The position numbers and the translations under genes were made by a program. Source: Streptomyces sp. NBC_00286 (GTDB taxonomy: Bacteria > Actinomycetota > Actinomycetes > Streptomycetales > Streptomycetaceae). Taken from it: a stretch of 64,000 bases of DNA. Where the stretch lies: assembly GCF_036173125.1 (NCBI RefSeq), contig NZ_CP108054.1, positions 5,332,001 through 5,396,000 of the forward strand, written 5' to 3'. Shown here one piece after another: positions 51,158 through 59,979 of this stretch. The notes below the pieces were generated by a model. The model had not been told where the DNA came from and made no database searches. It was given only the letters and a program-made list of their open reading frames with translations. The first letter of the stretch is position 1. The number at the start of each line of letters is the position of its first letter.

Positions 51158-51832
51158 CTATTGGACGGTGACGTCGGCGACCCGCCACGCCTCGTCCGGT
51201 GCCGTGCGGGTGAGGCGCACAAACGCCACGACGGTGGTGGGCTCGCCCGCCCACCCGTCGCGGCCCTGAGGGGAGGTGGTGACGACCCACTGCCGCCATG
51301 CCTCGGTGTCGGTGTCAGCGGGCATCGCGGCGTCCTCGGCCTTCTCCAGCGTGACGATGGTGGAGGCGCGGTGCCCTACCCACTCCCGCCACTGGGCACC
51401 TGGAACCGAGCGGGGCCGGTGCTCGCGCACTCGCGCCGCGTACGCTTCGGTCAGCCAGCCCGCGTCCGCAGCGCGCACACTGGCGTCGCCGGGGCCGCTG
51501 TCGATGGTGGTGTCGAACGTCCACATCACCTTGAGCGCGCCCCAGCTGACCGCGTCGGCGTCCCTTTGGTCGGTGTCGCCGGGCCGGGTGACGCCTCCCC
51601 TGGGGGTGCCCCCAGAACCAGCCGGCAGGGGTGCGGCCCCGCGGGGGTCGTCCGGAGTCGGATACGGGCCGGTGCCGGTCGCGGCGGGAGCCGAGGACCT
51701 GGTGGGCGCACCCTGTTCGCCGCCGGAGCCGCACCCGCCCAGGGCGAGAGCGAGCGCGAGCACCGTCGCGGCCGCCGCGGTGGTGCCGTGCGTACGGGAG
51801 CGCGTATGGGAGGGCGTACGGGAGGGAGTCAT
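51158..51832 (-). CDS. Lipoprotein of the T4SS-like cluster B
   Basis: 224-residue lipoprotein. The signal peptide is long and ends in a lipobox, LALALGGC, at about residue 34. A Pro/Gly/Ser-rich linker (about 60 residues) is followed by a compact domain with ALKVMWTFDTTIDSGPGDAS, REWVGHRASTIVTLEKA and WRVADVTVQ, reminiscent of SnoaL/NTF2-like small domains. ATG at 51830-51832 overlaps the hydrolase stop by ATGA. It has no counterpart in cluster A. In T4SS terms it would be placed like VirB7, but there is no sequence evidence for that. Confidence 0.82.
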   Translation of the reverse strand: MTPSRTPSHTRSRTHGTTAAAATVLALALALGGCGSGGEQGAPTRSSAPAATGTGPYPTPDDPRGAAPLPAGSGGTPRGGVTRPGDTDQRDADAVSWGALKVMWTFDTTIDSGPGDASVRAADAGWLTEAYAARVREHRPRSVPGAQWREWVGHRASTIVTLEKAEDAAMPADTDTEAWRQWVVTTSPQGRDGWAGEPTTVVAFVRLTRTAPDEAWRVADVTVQ

Positions 51833-52896
51833 CCGAGCCGCCTCACTTTCTGGGGCTTGTCGGCGTAGTAGGGCTCGTCGAGGCTGCTGATCTTGACCAC
51901 GTCGCCGGTCTTCGGCGCGTGGATGAACTGACCCTGACCGATGTAGATGCCGATGTGGTCGTAGCTGCCGTTCAGGTTGAACCCGATCACGTCACCGGGC
52001 CGCATCTCGTCGCGCGGCACCGCTTCGCCCGCGGTGACCTGGAGTTGGGAGACGCGCGGCGGGAGTGTTTCGCCGTTGCTCGCGTGGTAGACCGCGTACT
52101 GGACGAGGCTGGAGCAGTCGAACCCGACCGTGTTCGCGCCCTGCGCGAACCCGCGTCCGGGGCCCTCCGGCCCGCCGCCGCCCCACGAGTACGGGGTGCC
52201 GAGCCACTTCCTGGCATGGGCCACCACCCGGTCGCCGAACGCGCCGCCGTTCTCGGCGTCGTCGGTGTTCCCGGCCGGTTCGCCGCCGGTGAAGCCGGCC
52301 ATCGACGTGATGATCCGGGTGACGTAGGCCTGGGTCTCCGGGTACGGCGGCACGCCGCCGTATTCCTCCACCGCTCCGGGGCCCGCGTTGTAGGCGGCGA
52401 GCATCAGGCGTGTGGGGTCGCCGCCGAGATTCATCTCCTTGACCTTGCCCGCGAGCCAGCAGTCGTATCGGGCCTGGGTCATGATGGCGTCGCCCGGGGT
52501 GAACGGGTCGGCCACGCCGTCCGGTTCGGCACCGCTGTCCTTGCCGGCCGCGTCCACGCCCCATGTCGCCCAGGTGCCGGGTATGAACTGGCTCAGCCCT
52601 CGGGCGTCGGCAGGGCTCACCGCGGTGGGGTCCCAGCCCGACTCCGCCTGGATCTGCGCGGCCACCAACGGAGCGCTGGCCTCCGGGCACTGCTGGGCGG
52701 CCCGCTCGACCCACGGCACGAACTCGGCCGGGACGCGCTTGGCGTCGAGCGTGGTGGCGAACCCCGCGGGGGCGGCGTCCTCCTTCTGCTCCACGGCTCC
52801 CAGCACCGACAGGCCGACCAAGGAGCCGAGCAGCCCCAGGACGGCGCAGCCCGTCACCAGCATCGTCGATCTCGCCTGCGCGGTATGGCCGCTCAT
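51829..52896 (-). CDS. Bifunctional SLT transglycosylase / NlpC-P60 endopeptidase
   Basis: 355-residue exported wall hydrolase. An N-terminal hydrophobic anchor or signal (MLVTGCAVLGLLGSLVGLSV) is followed by an SLT domain: catalytic Glu in LVAAQIQAESGWDPTAVSPA, then GLSQFIPGTWATWG and LMLAAYNAGPGAVEEYGG. An NlpC/P60 domain follows, with Cys in TVGFDCSSLVQYAVY, the PGDVIGFN segment and His in SYDHIGIYIGQGQFIHAP. ATG at 52894-52896 has GGGGAG upstream and is preferred to 52935. Such double hydrolases (as in TcpG or CwlT) accompany Gram-positive T4SS. It is divergent from cluster B. Confidence 0.92.
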   Translation of the reverse strand: MSGHTAQARSTMLVTGCAVLGLLGSLVGLSVLGAVEQKEDAAPAGFATTLDAKRVPAEFVPWVERAAQQCPEASAPLVAAQIQAESGWDPTAVSPADARGLSQFIPGTWATWGVDAAGKDSGAEPDGVADPFTPGDAIMTQARYDCWLAGKVKEMNLGGDPTRLMLAAYNAGPGAVEEYGGVPPYPETQAYVTRIITSMAGFTGGEPAGNTDDAENGGAFGDRVVAHARKWLGTPYSWGGGGPEGPGRGFAQGANTVGFDCSSLVQYAVYHASNGETLPPRVSQLQVTAGEAVPRDEMRPGDVIGFNLNGSYDHIGIYIGQGQFIHAPKTGDVVKISSLDEPYYADKPQKVRRLG

Positions 52897-53054
52897 CTCC
52901 AACTCCCCAAAGAGACCCAGCGATTCGTAGGACATGCAATCCGAGACGTCACAACTCGCCTTATATGCCGCACTTCTGAAAAATCATCACTTGTGCCACA
53001 ATGACAACTTATGTGTACTATCAGCTCGTTGCGTCAGTGATCGAAGGAGATGCC

Positions 53055-53678
53055 GTGGCGGGGGATGTACCGGTTGTCAATCCCTGGTTGCCGCAGTCGC
53101 GCCCTTCCGGGGGCAGCAACGGGAAACCTCGGCGAACGGTTCAGGGCGGGCAGGCCCGCGTGCCGACAGGCCTCACGGGGCCGGCGGTGCCGCAGGGTGC
53201 CGGAGTGCCGCGACCCGAGCGTGGGCTGCCCGTCGCCCGGGCGCGTCCGGGCGAGGAGCACGCATGGTGGTGGCTGGGCGTGCACGGCGGCGCGGGCGTC
53301 ACCACGTTGAGGCGGGCCGTCCCCGGCGGCCGGGACGCGGGCCGCGCCTGGCCCGTGTCGGCGCAGTCCCAGCCGGTCGTACTCGTCGCCCGCTCCAGCG
53401 CGTACGGCATCAAGGCCGCGCAGAACGCCGCGCAGCAGTGGGCCTCCGGCATGGTCACCGGCATCGATCTGCTCGGCCTGGTCGTCGTCGCCGACGCTCC
53501 CGGCCGGCGCCCCAAGATCCTGCACAACCTGGTGCGGCTGGTCTCCGGCGCGGTCCCCCGGCTGTGGGAGATCCCGTGGGTGGAGCCCTGGCGGCTCGGC
53601 GAGCCGCCCACGTCGCATCTGCCCAAGGAGTGCGCGCCGCTGGCGCGCGACCTGACCCGACTCACCCGACCCGCGTAG
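53055..53678 (+). CDS. P-loop-like protein, DUF6668-type (cluster B)
   Basis: 207-residue paralogue of the cluster A protein at 45816. It starts at GTG 53055 after AAGGAG. A Pro/Gly/Arg-rich first third is followed by WLGVHGGAGVTTLRRAVPGG, a P-loop-like motif again without Lys. Then come PVVLVARSSAYGIKAAQNAA, GLVVVADAPGRRPKIL and IPWVEPWRLGE. It heads the plus-strand cluster B operon, as its paralogue heads cluster A, so it is a core part of the system rather than a passenger. Confidence 0.82.
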   Translation: MAGDVPVVNPWLPQSRPSGGSNGKPRRTVQGGQARVPTGLTGPAVPQGAGVPRPERGLPVARARPGEEHAWWWLGVHGGAGVTTLRRAVPGGRDAGRAWPVSAQSQPVVLVARSSAYGIKAAQNAAQQWASGMVTGIDLLGLVVVADAPGRRPKILHNLVRLVSGAVPRLWEIPWVEPWRLGEPPTSHLPKECAPLARDLTRLTRPA

Positions 53679-53689
53679 GGAGAAGCACG

Positions 53690-54019
53690 TTGTCAAGCCT
53701 GCTGGCGGCCGCTCTGGACGCCTCACCGCACATAGCCCCTCTTGCGGACCTCGCCGCGCCGACCGCCGGGCCTTCGGGCGTGCCGGAGGTCGGCGGGGGA
53801 GAGGCGCCGCCCGGTGCCGACGGCCTGCTGAAGGTCCTCAAGTGGGTGGCCTGGAGCGTCACCGCGCTGTGCGTCGCGGGCCTCTTCGGCGTCGCCGCCA
53901 GGATGGCGGTCGACCACTCCAAGGGAGGCGGCCGTGAGCACGCCAGGGGACTCGGCTTCGTACTGGGGGCGTGCCTGCTCATCGGATCCGCCTCCGGAAT
54001 CGTCGGAGCGCTCGTCTAG
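53690..54019 (+). CDS. Small two-TM membrane protein, VirB2-like (cluster B)
   Basis: 109-residue protein starting at TTG 53690 with GGGAG upstream. After a 45-residue Ala/Pro-rich N-terminus come two hydrophobic segments (VLKWVAWSVTALCVAGLFGVA and GLGFVLGACLLIGSASGIVG) split by ARMAVDHSKGGGREHA. The layout matches the two small proteins of cluster A. It is 11 bp after the P-loop-like gene. A VirB2/TrbC-like pilin or channel part is inferred from topology and gene order. Confidence 0.8.
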   Translation: MSSLLAAALDASPHIAPLADLAAPTAGPSGVPEVGGGEAPPGADGLLKVLKWVAWSVTALCVAGLFGVAARMAVDHSKGGGREHARGLGFVLGACLLIGSASGIVGALV

Positions 54020-54159
54020 GCCGGTGTTCGTCTGGACCGGCGCGTTCGTCCAGGCGCCTCGGACCCGGCACCGATGAGGACTGACGACCCGTCACTACCT
54101 CTTGATCCGGCCAACCGGCCACCCGTCACCCGACAACCCACGAGGATGGGGGAAGGACC

Positions 54160-54936
54160 ATGGCAGAGCCCGGCAACAGCGCGGCGGGCGGCGAGCCGCG
54201 CAGCCCGTGGCTGCGTACCGGCTTCGTCCTCGCCGCCGCGTTCATCGGCTTCGTCGCCGTCATCGGAGCGGCGGTCGCCTTCAGTTCGGACGGCTCCGGC
54301 AGGGGCGGCTCGAACGCGGCACACACGGCGGGGGATCCCGGAGTCCGCGCCGCGGAACCGCCACCGTCCGGGCCCCACGCCTCCGACGACGGTGGCGCCC
54401 CGTGCCCCGAACTGGCCGACAAGCAACAGGACGTGCCCACCTCCGCCCCGAAGGGCGTGACCTGGACCCTGTACCGCTCCGTCGCCCTCCCTGTCTCGAA
54501 GGCGGCGGGCCCGGCCGTGGCCGGGCAGGACATCGCGCGGTGCTATGCGCACACCCCCGTCGGCGCCCTCTTGGCCAGCAGCCAGATCAGCGTGCGCTAC
54601 CTGGCCGCCGACGACTGGCTGAAGGTGACCCGCACACAGACCGTCGGCGCGGGCCGCGACGCCTACATCGCCGACCGGACCAAGGCGGAGCGGACGGCGC
54701 CCCCGGACGGGGAGGGCAGCACCTACGGACAGATCGCCGGATTCAAGTTCGTCACCTACAACGAGACCACCGCGGTGATCCAGACCGTGTGGCGGTTCCC
54801 GGACGGCCGTATGCAGGCCGCCACCACGACGGTGCTGTGGCAGGACGGCGACTGGCGGCTGGAGTACCCGGCCGCCCCGGCCGCTCCCACCCCGGTCGAC
54901 TCCCTCGCCGGATACGCCGAGTGGGGAGGTGTGTGA
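54160..54936 (+). CDS. Bitopic membrane protein with extracytoplasmic domain (cluster B)
   Basis: 258-residue paralogue of 44375-45163. It has a cytosolic tail, one TM (GFVLAAAFIGFVAVIGAAVAF), a Gly/Pro/Ser-rich linker, and an outer domain with VTWTLYRSVALPVSKAAGP, CYAHTPVGALLASSQISV, YGQIAGFKFVTYNETTAVIQ and WQDGDWRLEYPA. The ATG at 54160 lies after GGGGGAAGGACC. Its stop overlaps the VirB6-like start (TGATG), so they are coupled. A VirB8-like role is an inference. Confidence 0.83.
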   Translation: MAEPGNSAAGGEPRSPWLRTGFVLAAAFIGFVAVIGAAVAFSSDGSGRGGSNAAHTAGDPGVRAAEPPPSGPHASDDGGAPCPELADKQQDVPTSAPKGVTWTLYRSVALPVSKAAGPAVAGQDIARCYAHTPVGALLASSQISVRYLAADDWLKVTRTQTVGAGRDAYIADRTKAERTAPPDGEGSTYGQIAGFKFVTYNETTAVIQTVWRFPDGRMQAATTTVLWQDGDWRLEYPAAPAAPTPVDSLAGYAEWGGV

Positions 54937-56228
54937 TGGCGGGCTGCGACTTCGGCTGGGTGTCCCCGACGATCGGCGGCTACTGCGTGGGCGACGGGGC
55001 GGGTACGGCCCCGAAGGACCTCGGTGACAACGCGTTCGACGACATCGCCGAGAGCGCCGCACAGGCGGCAAGCACCACCGTCAAGGCGCTCGGCAGCGCC
55101 TGGATGAACCTGGGCAGCCCCGACCTGAGCGACGACAGCGGCCCGGTGGCTTTCCTGCGCGGCTCCACGCTGTGGTTCACCTCCTTCGCCGCCGTACTGT
55201 GCCTGCTCGTCGCTGCCGGGCACATCGCCTGGCAGCGCCGCGGCGAGCCCGCCCGGCAAGCCCTTCAGGGGCTGCTCAACCTGGTGGTCGTCTCCTCGGC
55301 CGGGGTCGCCACGGTCAATCTGCTGACCGTGTCGGGTGACAAGTTCAGTGTCTGGATCATCGACAGGTCCACCGGCTGTCGGCAGATCAGTGCCACCGGC
55401 GAGCCGGTGGCGAGCTGCGTGGCCGAGTTCGACAAGCGCACCTCGGCCATGCTGGCGCTGGGCGAGACGGACTCGTCGTTCCTCGTCCTGATCATGTCCA
55501 TGCTGGTGATCGCCGGCAGTGTGGCGCAGATCGCCCTGATGATCGTACGGATGGCCATGCTGGTGATCCTCACCGGCACGCTGCCCCTGTCGGCGGCGGC
55601 CAGCGGCACCGCCGGCGGCCGGGTCTGGTTCCGCAGGTCCGTGGGCTGGCTGCTGGCCTTCGTGCTGTACAAACCGGCCGCGGCCGTCGTGTACGCGGCA
55701 GCGTTCTCGATGACCGGCCAGACCCAGGACAACGACGTCGTCTCCATGGTCTCCGGGGTCGTACTGATCGTCCTGGCCTGCTTCACCCTGCCCGCGCTGA
55801 TGCGGTTCGCCGCCCCGGTCGTCCAGGCGGCGGTATCCGGGACGGGCCGCGCGGCCAAGGCGTCCGCCGGTGCCGGCGGCCCGGCCGCGGCCACCGGGGC
55901 GCTGCCTGTTCCGCACCTGCGTGGCCTGGCCACCGGCCGGTCGGTGTCCGGGGCCGCCGTGAGCCCGGACGGGGCGGGAACGACCGGCGCGCGCACCGCC
56001 CCCGGCCCGGCAGCGAGCGGCCCGGCGCCCGCGCGAGGCGCCGACCGGGCACGCGGAGCACCGGACGGAGAGCACACCGCGACCAGTCCCACCCGGCCGG
56101 CACAGCCGACGGACCCGGCGGACGGCGAGCACACACACCCGTACGACCGGGAGGCGGCGGCCCCCGTTCCGGTGCCGGCCCGCCATCACACCGACGAGCA
56201 GCAGGAGAAGCCCCGTGGCAGCCACTGA
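54936..56228 (+). CDS. VirB6/TrbL-like polytopic membrane protein (cluster B)
   Basis: 430-residue paralogue of 43222-44373. TM segments lie in the first 300 residues: FTSFAAVLCLLVAAGHIAW, LLNLVVVSSAGVATVNLL, FLVLIMSMLVIAGSVAQIAL, RMAMLVILTGTLPLSAAAS and SVGWLLAFVLYKPAAAVVYA. A roughly 130-residue hydrophilic Pro/Ala/Thr tail ends PVPARHHTDEQQEKPRGSH. The overlap with the upstream stop and a 14-base overlap with the SCO6880-like gene show tight operon packing. Confidence 0.88.
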   Translation: MAGCDFGWVSPTIGGYCVGDGAGTAPKDLGDNAFDDIAESAAQAASTTVKALGSAWMNLGSPDLSDDSGPVAFLRGSTLWFTSFAAVLCLLVAAGHIAWQRRGEPARQALQGLLNLVVVSSAGVATVNLLTVSGDKFSVWIIDRSTGCRQISATGEPVASCVAEFDKRTSAMLALGETDSSFLVLIMSMLVIAGSVAQIALMIVRMAMLVILTGTLPLSAAASGTAGGRVWFRRSVGWLLAFVLYKPAAAVVYAAAFSMTGQTQDNDVVSMVSGVVLIVLACFTLPALMRFAAPVVQAAVSGTGRAAKASAGAGGPAAATGALPVPHLRGLATGRSVSGAAVSPDGAGTTGARTAPGPAASGPAPARGADRARGAPDGEHTATSPTRPAQPTDPADGEHTHPYDREAAAPVPVPARHHTDEQQEKPRGSH

Positions 56229-57714
56229 AGCACCCACCCCCCGCACCTACGGCAACTTCCGCAAGCCCCGCACGTCCGGCCTGCGAGGCCTGTCCCTCGG
56301 GGCGACCATGCTGCTGTTCACCGGGCTGATCGCCGTCGTCCTGGCCACGCTGATCTCCGTATGGGCCGCGCTGGGTCTGGCGGTGGCGCTGGTGGTGGTC
56401 ATGGCCCCGCTGGCGGTACGGGACAAGCACGGCCGCACGCTGATGCAGCGCGGCGCGGTCCGCCTGGCCTGGCGGCGCACCACGTCCTCCGGCGGAAACC
56501 TGTACCGCTCGGGTCCGCTGGGCCGGGCCGGCTACGGCACCTGCAAGCTGCCCGGCCTGGCCGCCGAATCCTCGCTGACGGAGGCGCGGGACGGCTACGG
56601 ACGCCCGTTCGCCATGATCACGATCCCGTCGACCGGTCATCACACCGTCGTCATCTCCTGCGACGCGGACGGCGCCGCCCTCGTCAACGAGCAGCAGGTC
56701 GACACCTGGGTGGCCCACTGGGGCCAGTGGCTGTCCGCCCTGGGGGCCGAGCCGGGCCTCGTCGCCGCGAGCGTCACCGTGGAGACCGCCCCGGACTCCG
56801 GAGTCCGGCTCCAGCAGGAGATCGCCGCCAACGCCGTTGCCGAGGCTCCCCGCCTGGCCAGGTCGATGCTGCGGGAGGTGCTGTCCGCCTATCCCGCCGG
56901 TTCGGCGCAGATCGCCACGCGGATCGCGCTGACGTACTCGGGCGCGGCCCGCGCGGGCACACCCCGCCGCAGCGCCGAGGACATGGCCGTACACATCGGC
57001 GCCCGCCTGCCGGGCCTGACCGCCGGGCTTTCCATGACCGGCGCCGGAGCAGCCGTACCGATGACCGCCACCGAGCTCGCCGAGGCAGTGCGCGTCGCCT
57101 ACGACCCGACCGTGGCGCCCCTCGTGGAAGAGGCGCGGGCCACCGGCGGCACCGGGCTGACCTGGGACCAGACCGGACCCATGGCGGCCCAGGAAGCCTG
57201 GGACCACTACCGGCACGACGGGGCGTTCAGCGTGACCTGGGCCATGACCGAGGCCCCGCAGGGCGAGGTCTTCTCCAACGTCCTGACCGGGCTCGTGCAG
57301 CCCAACCGCGACATCGCCCGCAAACGCGTCACGCTGCTGTACCGCCCGCACACCCGGGCCGAGGGAGCCCGCGTCGTCCAACAGGACTACAAGAACGCCC
57401 TGTTCAACGCCCAGCAGTCGCAGATCGGCCAGGCACGCGACGACGCGGAGGTGACCTCGGCGCGCAGGACCACCGAGGAACAGGCCCAGGGACATGGCGT
57501 GATCCGCTTCGGGCTGCTGGTCACGGCGACCGTCAGCTCCGCCGGGGAACTGGCGAAGGCGGCCGCGGCCGTGGACAACCTGGCACCCGCCGCCCGCATC
57601 GCGGTGCGACCCGTCTACGGCTCCCAGGCGGCGGCGTTCGCGGCGGCGCTGCCGCTGGGGCTGGTGCTGCCGCTGCATACGGCGTTGCCGCAGACCGTGC
57701 GGGACTCGATGTAG
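56215..57714 (+). CDS. SCO6880-family membrane protein (cluster B)
   Basis: 499-residue paralogue of 41552-43048, nearly equal in length. The N-terminus PRTYGNFRKPRTSGLRGLSL is followed by two TM segments (ATMLLFTGLIAVVLATLIS and LGLAVALVVVMAPLAV) and a long cytosolic part with HHTVVISCDADGAALVNEQQ and VTLLYRPHTRAEGARVVQQD. There are no Walker motifs. GTG at 56215 has AGGAG upstream, inside the end of the VirB6-like gene. I read it as a VirB3/VirB4-N-terminal type component paired with the following ATPase gene. Confidence 0.92.
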   Translation: MAATEAPTPRTYGNFRKPRTSGLRGLSLGATMLLFTGLIAVVLATLISVWAALGLAVALVVVMAPLAVRDKHGRTLMQRGAVRLAWRRTTSSGGNLYRSGPLGRAGYGTCKLPGLAAESSLTEARDGYGRPFAMITIPSTGHHTVVISCDADGAALVNEQQVDTWVAHWGQWLSALGAEPGLVAASVTVETAPDSGVRLQQEIAANAVAEAPRLARSMLREVLSAYPAGSAQIATRIALTYSGAARAGTPRRSAEDMAVHIGARLPGLTAGLSMTGAGAAVPMTATELAEAVRVAYDPTVAPLVEEARATGGTGLTWDQTGPMAAQEAWDHYRHDGAFSVTWAMTEAPQGEVFSNVLTGLVQPNRDIARKRVTLLYRPHTRAEGARVVQQDYKNALFNAQQSQIGQARDDAEVTSARRTTEEQAQGHGVIRFGLLVTATVSSAGELAKAAAAVDNLAPAARIAVRPVYGSQAAAFAAALPLGLVLPLHTALPQTVRDSM

Positions 57715-57769
57715 CGAAGGGCGCAGGGCGTAACAGAGGTCGGAGCAAACCGGAACAACGGAGGACTTG

Positions 57770-59230
57770 ATGGCACGTACGACCAAGGAACCCCGCCAGG
57801 CGCGCCCAACGGCCCGTGGCTGGCCCGGCTCCGGCGGCGGCATGGTCGGCTACGTCGACCCCGCCCCGGAGTGGCGCGGCACCTCCGTGCAGGTCTGCGG
57901 GCTGTGGCCGTTCGGTGCCGGCGCAGGAACCCCCATGGTCGGGGTGCCGCTCGGCCGCGATCTCGATTCCGGGGCCACGGTGTGCTGCGACCCCGTGTCG
58001 TGGTTCACGCGCACGGGCCTGCTGGCGAACCCCTCGATGTTCGTCCTGGGCCGCCCCGGCCTCGGCAAGTCGACTGTCGTACGACGCATGGCACTCGGCC
58101 TGGCCGGCTACGGCGTCCACCCGCTGATCTTCGGCGACCTCAAGCCCGACTACGTGGACCTGATCCGGGCGATCGGCGGCCAGGTCATCAGCCTGGGCCG
58201 GGGCCGCGGCAACCTCAACGTCCTGGACCCCGGCGAATCGATCCAGGCCGCGGCCCGGCTCACCGGCGAAGCGCGCGGCCGGCTCCTCGCGGACATCCAC
58301 GGCCGCCGCCTCCACATGGTGTCCGCGCTGGTGACCATCCTGCGCTCGGCACCGCCGACGGACCGGGAGGAGACGATCCTCTCGGCGGCGCTGAACGTCC
58401 TGGACGACCGCCACGGCCCGGACCGGGTACCGGTGCTCGGCGACCTCGTACAGGTCATCAAGGACGCCCCGGAGGCGGTGCGTTCGGTGGCGCTGGACCG
58501 CGGCGACATCACCCGCTACAGGGACATCACCGAGAACCTGGAGGCGTCGCTCACGGCCCTGCTGGGCGACGGGCGTCTGGGGGGCACCTTCGCCCGCCCG
58601 ACGACTGAGGCGATGAAGCTCGACCGTCCTGTCTGCTTCGACATCAGCGGCATCGACGACAGCGAGGTTCTGCTACAGGCAGCGGCGCTGTTGTCCTGCT
58701 GGTCCTACGGCTTCGGCGCGGTCTCCGCGGCGCACGCGCTCGCGGACGCCGGACTGGAGCCGCAGCGCAACTACTTCCTCGTCATGGACGAGTTGTGGCG
58801 TGTCCTCCAGGCCGGTCGCGGCCTGGTCGACCGGGTCAACGCCCTCACCCGCCTGGACCGCCAGCGCGGCGTAGGCCACGCCATGATCACCCACACCCTC
58901 GACGACCTCCTCGCCCTGCCCAACGAGGAGGACCGCACCAAGGCCAAGGGCTTCGTCGAACGCGCGGGCATGGTGATCTGCGCGGGCCTGCCCCCGGCCG
59001 AAATGCCGCAGCTCTCCCAGGTCGTGGAGCTGACCGAACCGGAACAGCGCCTGCTGGTGGACTGGTCGACCCCGCCCGCCTGGGACGCCGCCCAGGGCCG
59101 CCGCGCCGACCCGCCCGGCCTCGGCAACTTCCTGATCAAGGTGGGAAGCCGTCCCGGGATACCTCTACATGTGGACCTGACGGCGGCGGAGCTGGAGGTC
59201 AACAACACCAACAAGAGGTGGAACAAGTAG
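57770..59230 (+). CDS. VirB4-like ATPase (cluster B)
   Basis: 486-residue ATPase paralogous to 39900-41555. ATG at 57770 has GGAGG six bases upstream. The matching opening is QVCGLWPFGAGAGTPMVGVP, then Walker A VLGRPGLGKSTVVRRMALGL, IFGDLKPDYVDLIRAIGGQ, and Walker B NYFLVMDELWRVLQAGRG. KAKGFVERAGMVICAGLP and GNFLIKVGSRPGIPLHV follow. It ends cluster B; 120 bp of plain intergenic DNA follows, and no coupling protein or relaxase is found downstream. Confidence 0.92.
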   Translation: MARTTKEPRQARPTARGWPGSGGGMVGYVDPAPEWRGTSVQVCGLWPFGAGAGTPMVGVPLGRDLDSGATVCCDPVSWFTRTGLLANPSMFVLGRPGLGKSTVVRRMALGLAGYGVHPLIFGDLKPDYVDLIRAIGGQVISLGRGRGNLNVLDPGESIQAAARLTGEARGRLLADIHGRRLHMVSALVTILRSAPPTDREETILSAALNVLDDRHGPDRVPVLGDLVQVIKDAPEAVRSVALDRGDITRYRDITENLEASLTALLGDGRLGGTFARPTTEAMKLDRPVCFDISGIDDSEVLLQAAALLSCWSYGFGAVSAAHALADAGLEPQRNYFLVMDELWRVLQAGRGLVDRVNALTRLDRQRGVGHAMITHTLDDLLALPNEEDRTKAKGFVERAGMVICAGLPPAEMPQLSQVVELTEPEQRLLVDWSTPPAWDAAQGRRADPPGLGNFLIKVGSRPGIPLHVDLTAAELEVNNTNKRWNK

Positions 59231-59349
59231 CCGTATGCGGACGAGGCCCACGCGCGAGAACCGAACGGCGCCAAGATCCGTAGTGCCTGCTGACCCCCCA
59301 CGACCGCCATCGGCGTGTTGAGTCGTGAACCAGAAGCCAATTTCCTTTT

Positions 59350-59796
59350 ATGCGTAGGGTGATGGAAATGGGCATGATCAGGCGTTCTGCCGCTGCGGCC
59401 TCCGCCGTCCTCGCAGTGACCGCGATGATGGTCTCCTCGACGGGTTCCGCGTCCGCGGCGGAGACTCTTCCGGACGGCACCGTGCTCGTGTCGCATGAGG
59501 ACGACGGCAGCACTGTGACGCTCCAGACGGGCCAGCAGCTCCGCGTATCTCTCCGGCCGGACCGGGCAGAGGAGGGTGTGACCTGGAAGTGGAGTGCGCC
59601 GTCCAGTTCGAACAGCAGCGTGCTGCAGCAGCTGGACGGGGCCGGCGGAGCCGAGGTGTCCACGGCGACCTTGCGGGGCCTTGAGCCGGGAACGGCGGTC
59701 GTCGGCGCTGAGGAGGGCTGCGAGGCCGACCCGGGGTCGGGGATCAGCTGCCCCTGCATCGCCATCACCTGGAAGATCACAGTCAACGTCGAGTAA
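59350..59796 (+). CDS. Small secreted protein, beta-rich (chagasin-like by pattern)
   Basis: 148-residue exported protein. The signal peptide is AAAASAVLAVTAMMVSSTGS, with cleavage likely after ASA. The mature part, about 105 residues, has VTLQTGQQLRVSLRPD, then GVTWKWSAPSSSNSSVLQQL and LEPGTAVVGAEEGCEADPG, with Cys pairs near the end (GCEAD, SCPC). The order (Gly-rich turn, GVTWxW, xLxG-TxxV) recalls I42/chagasin-like beta sandwiches, but the match is weak. Starts at 59362 or 59374 are possible alternatives. It stands alone between two transcript ends. Confidence 0.68.
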   Translation: MRRVMEMGMIRRSAAAASAVLAVTAMMVSSTGSASAAETLPDGTVLVSHEDDGSTVTLQTGQQLRVSLRPDRAEEGVTWKWSAPSSSNSSVLQQLDGAGGAEVSTATLRGLEPGTAVVGAEEGCEADPGSGISCPCIAITWKITVNVE

Positions 59797-59979
59797 GTCG
59801 GTGGTCACCGGTACCGGTAGCCACCAGTAGTCGGCGGCGGTCGCGGCGGGCGCTCACCGTACCCGCGCGAGACCGCCGCTCGCCGTTGACGGCCCGCTGA
59901 GCTGCGGGACAGCCGGACAGGCTGCCGCCACCTGGATGGAGGGGCGGAAGCCTGCGCCGGTTCCTTCGTGGTCGGTTGG

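Noticed and set aside
53001..53054. Earlier ATG start for the cluster B P-loop-like protein
   Set aside because: The upstream ATG lacks a ribosome site, whereas GTG at 53055 has AAGGAG at proper spacing.
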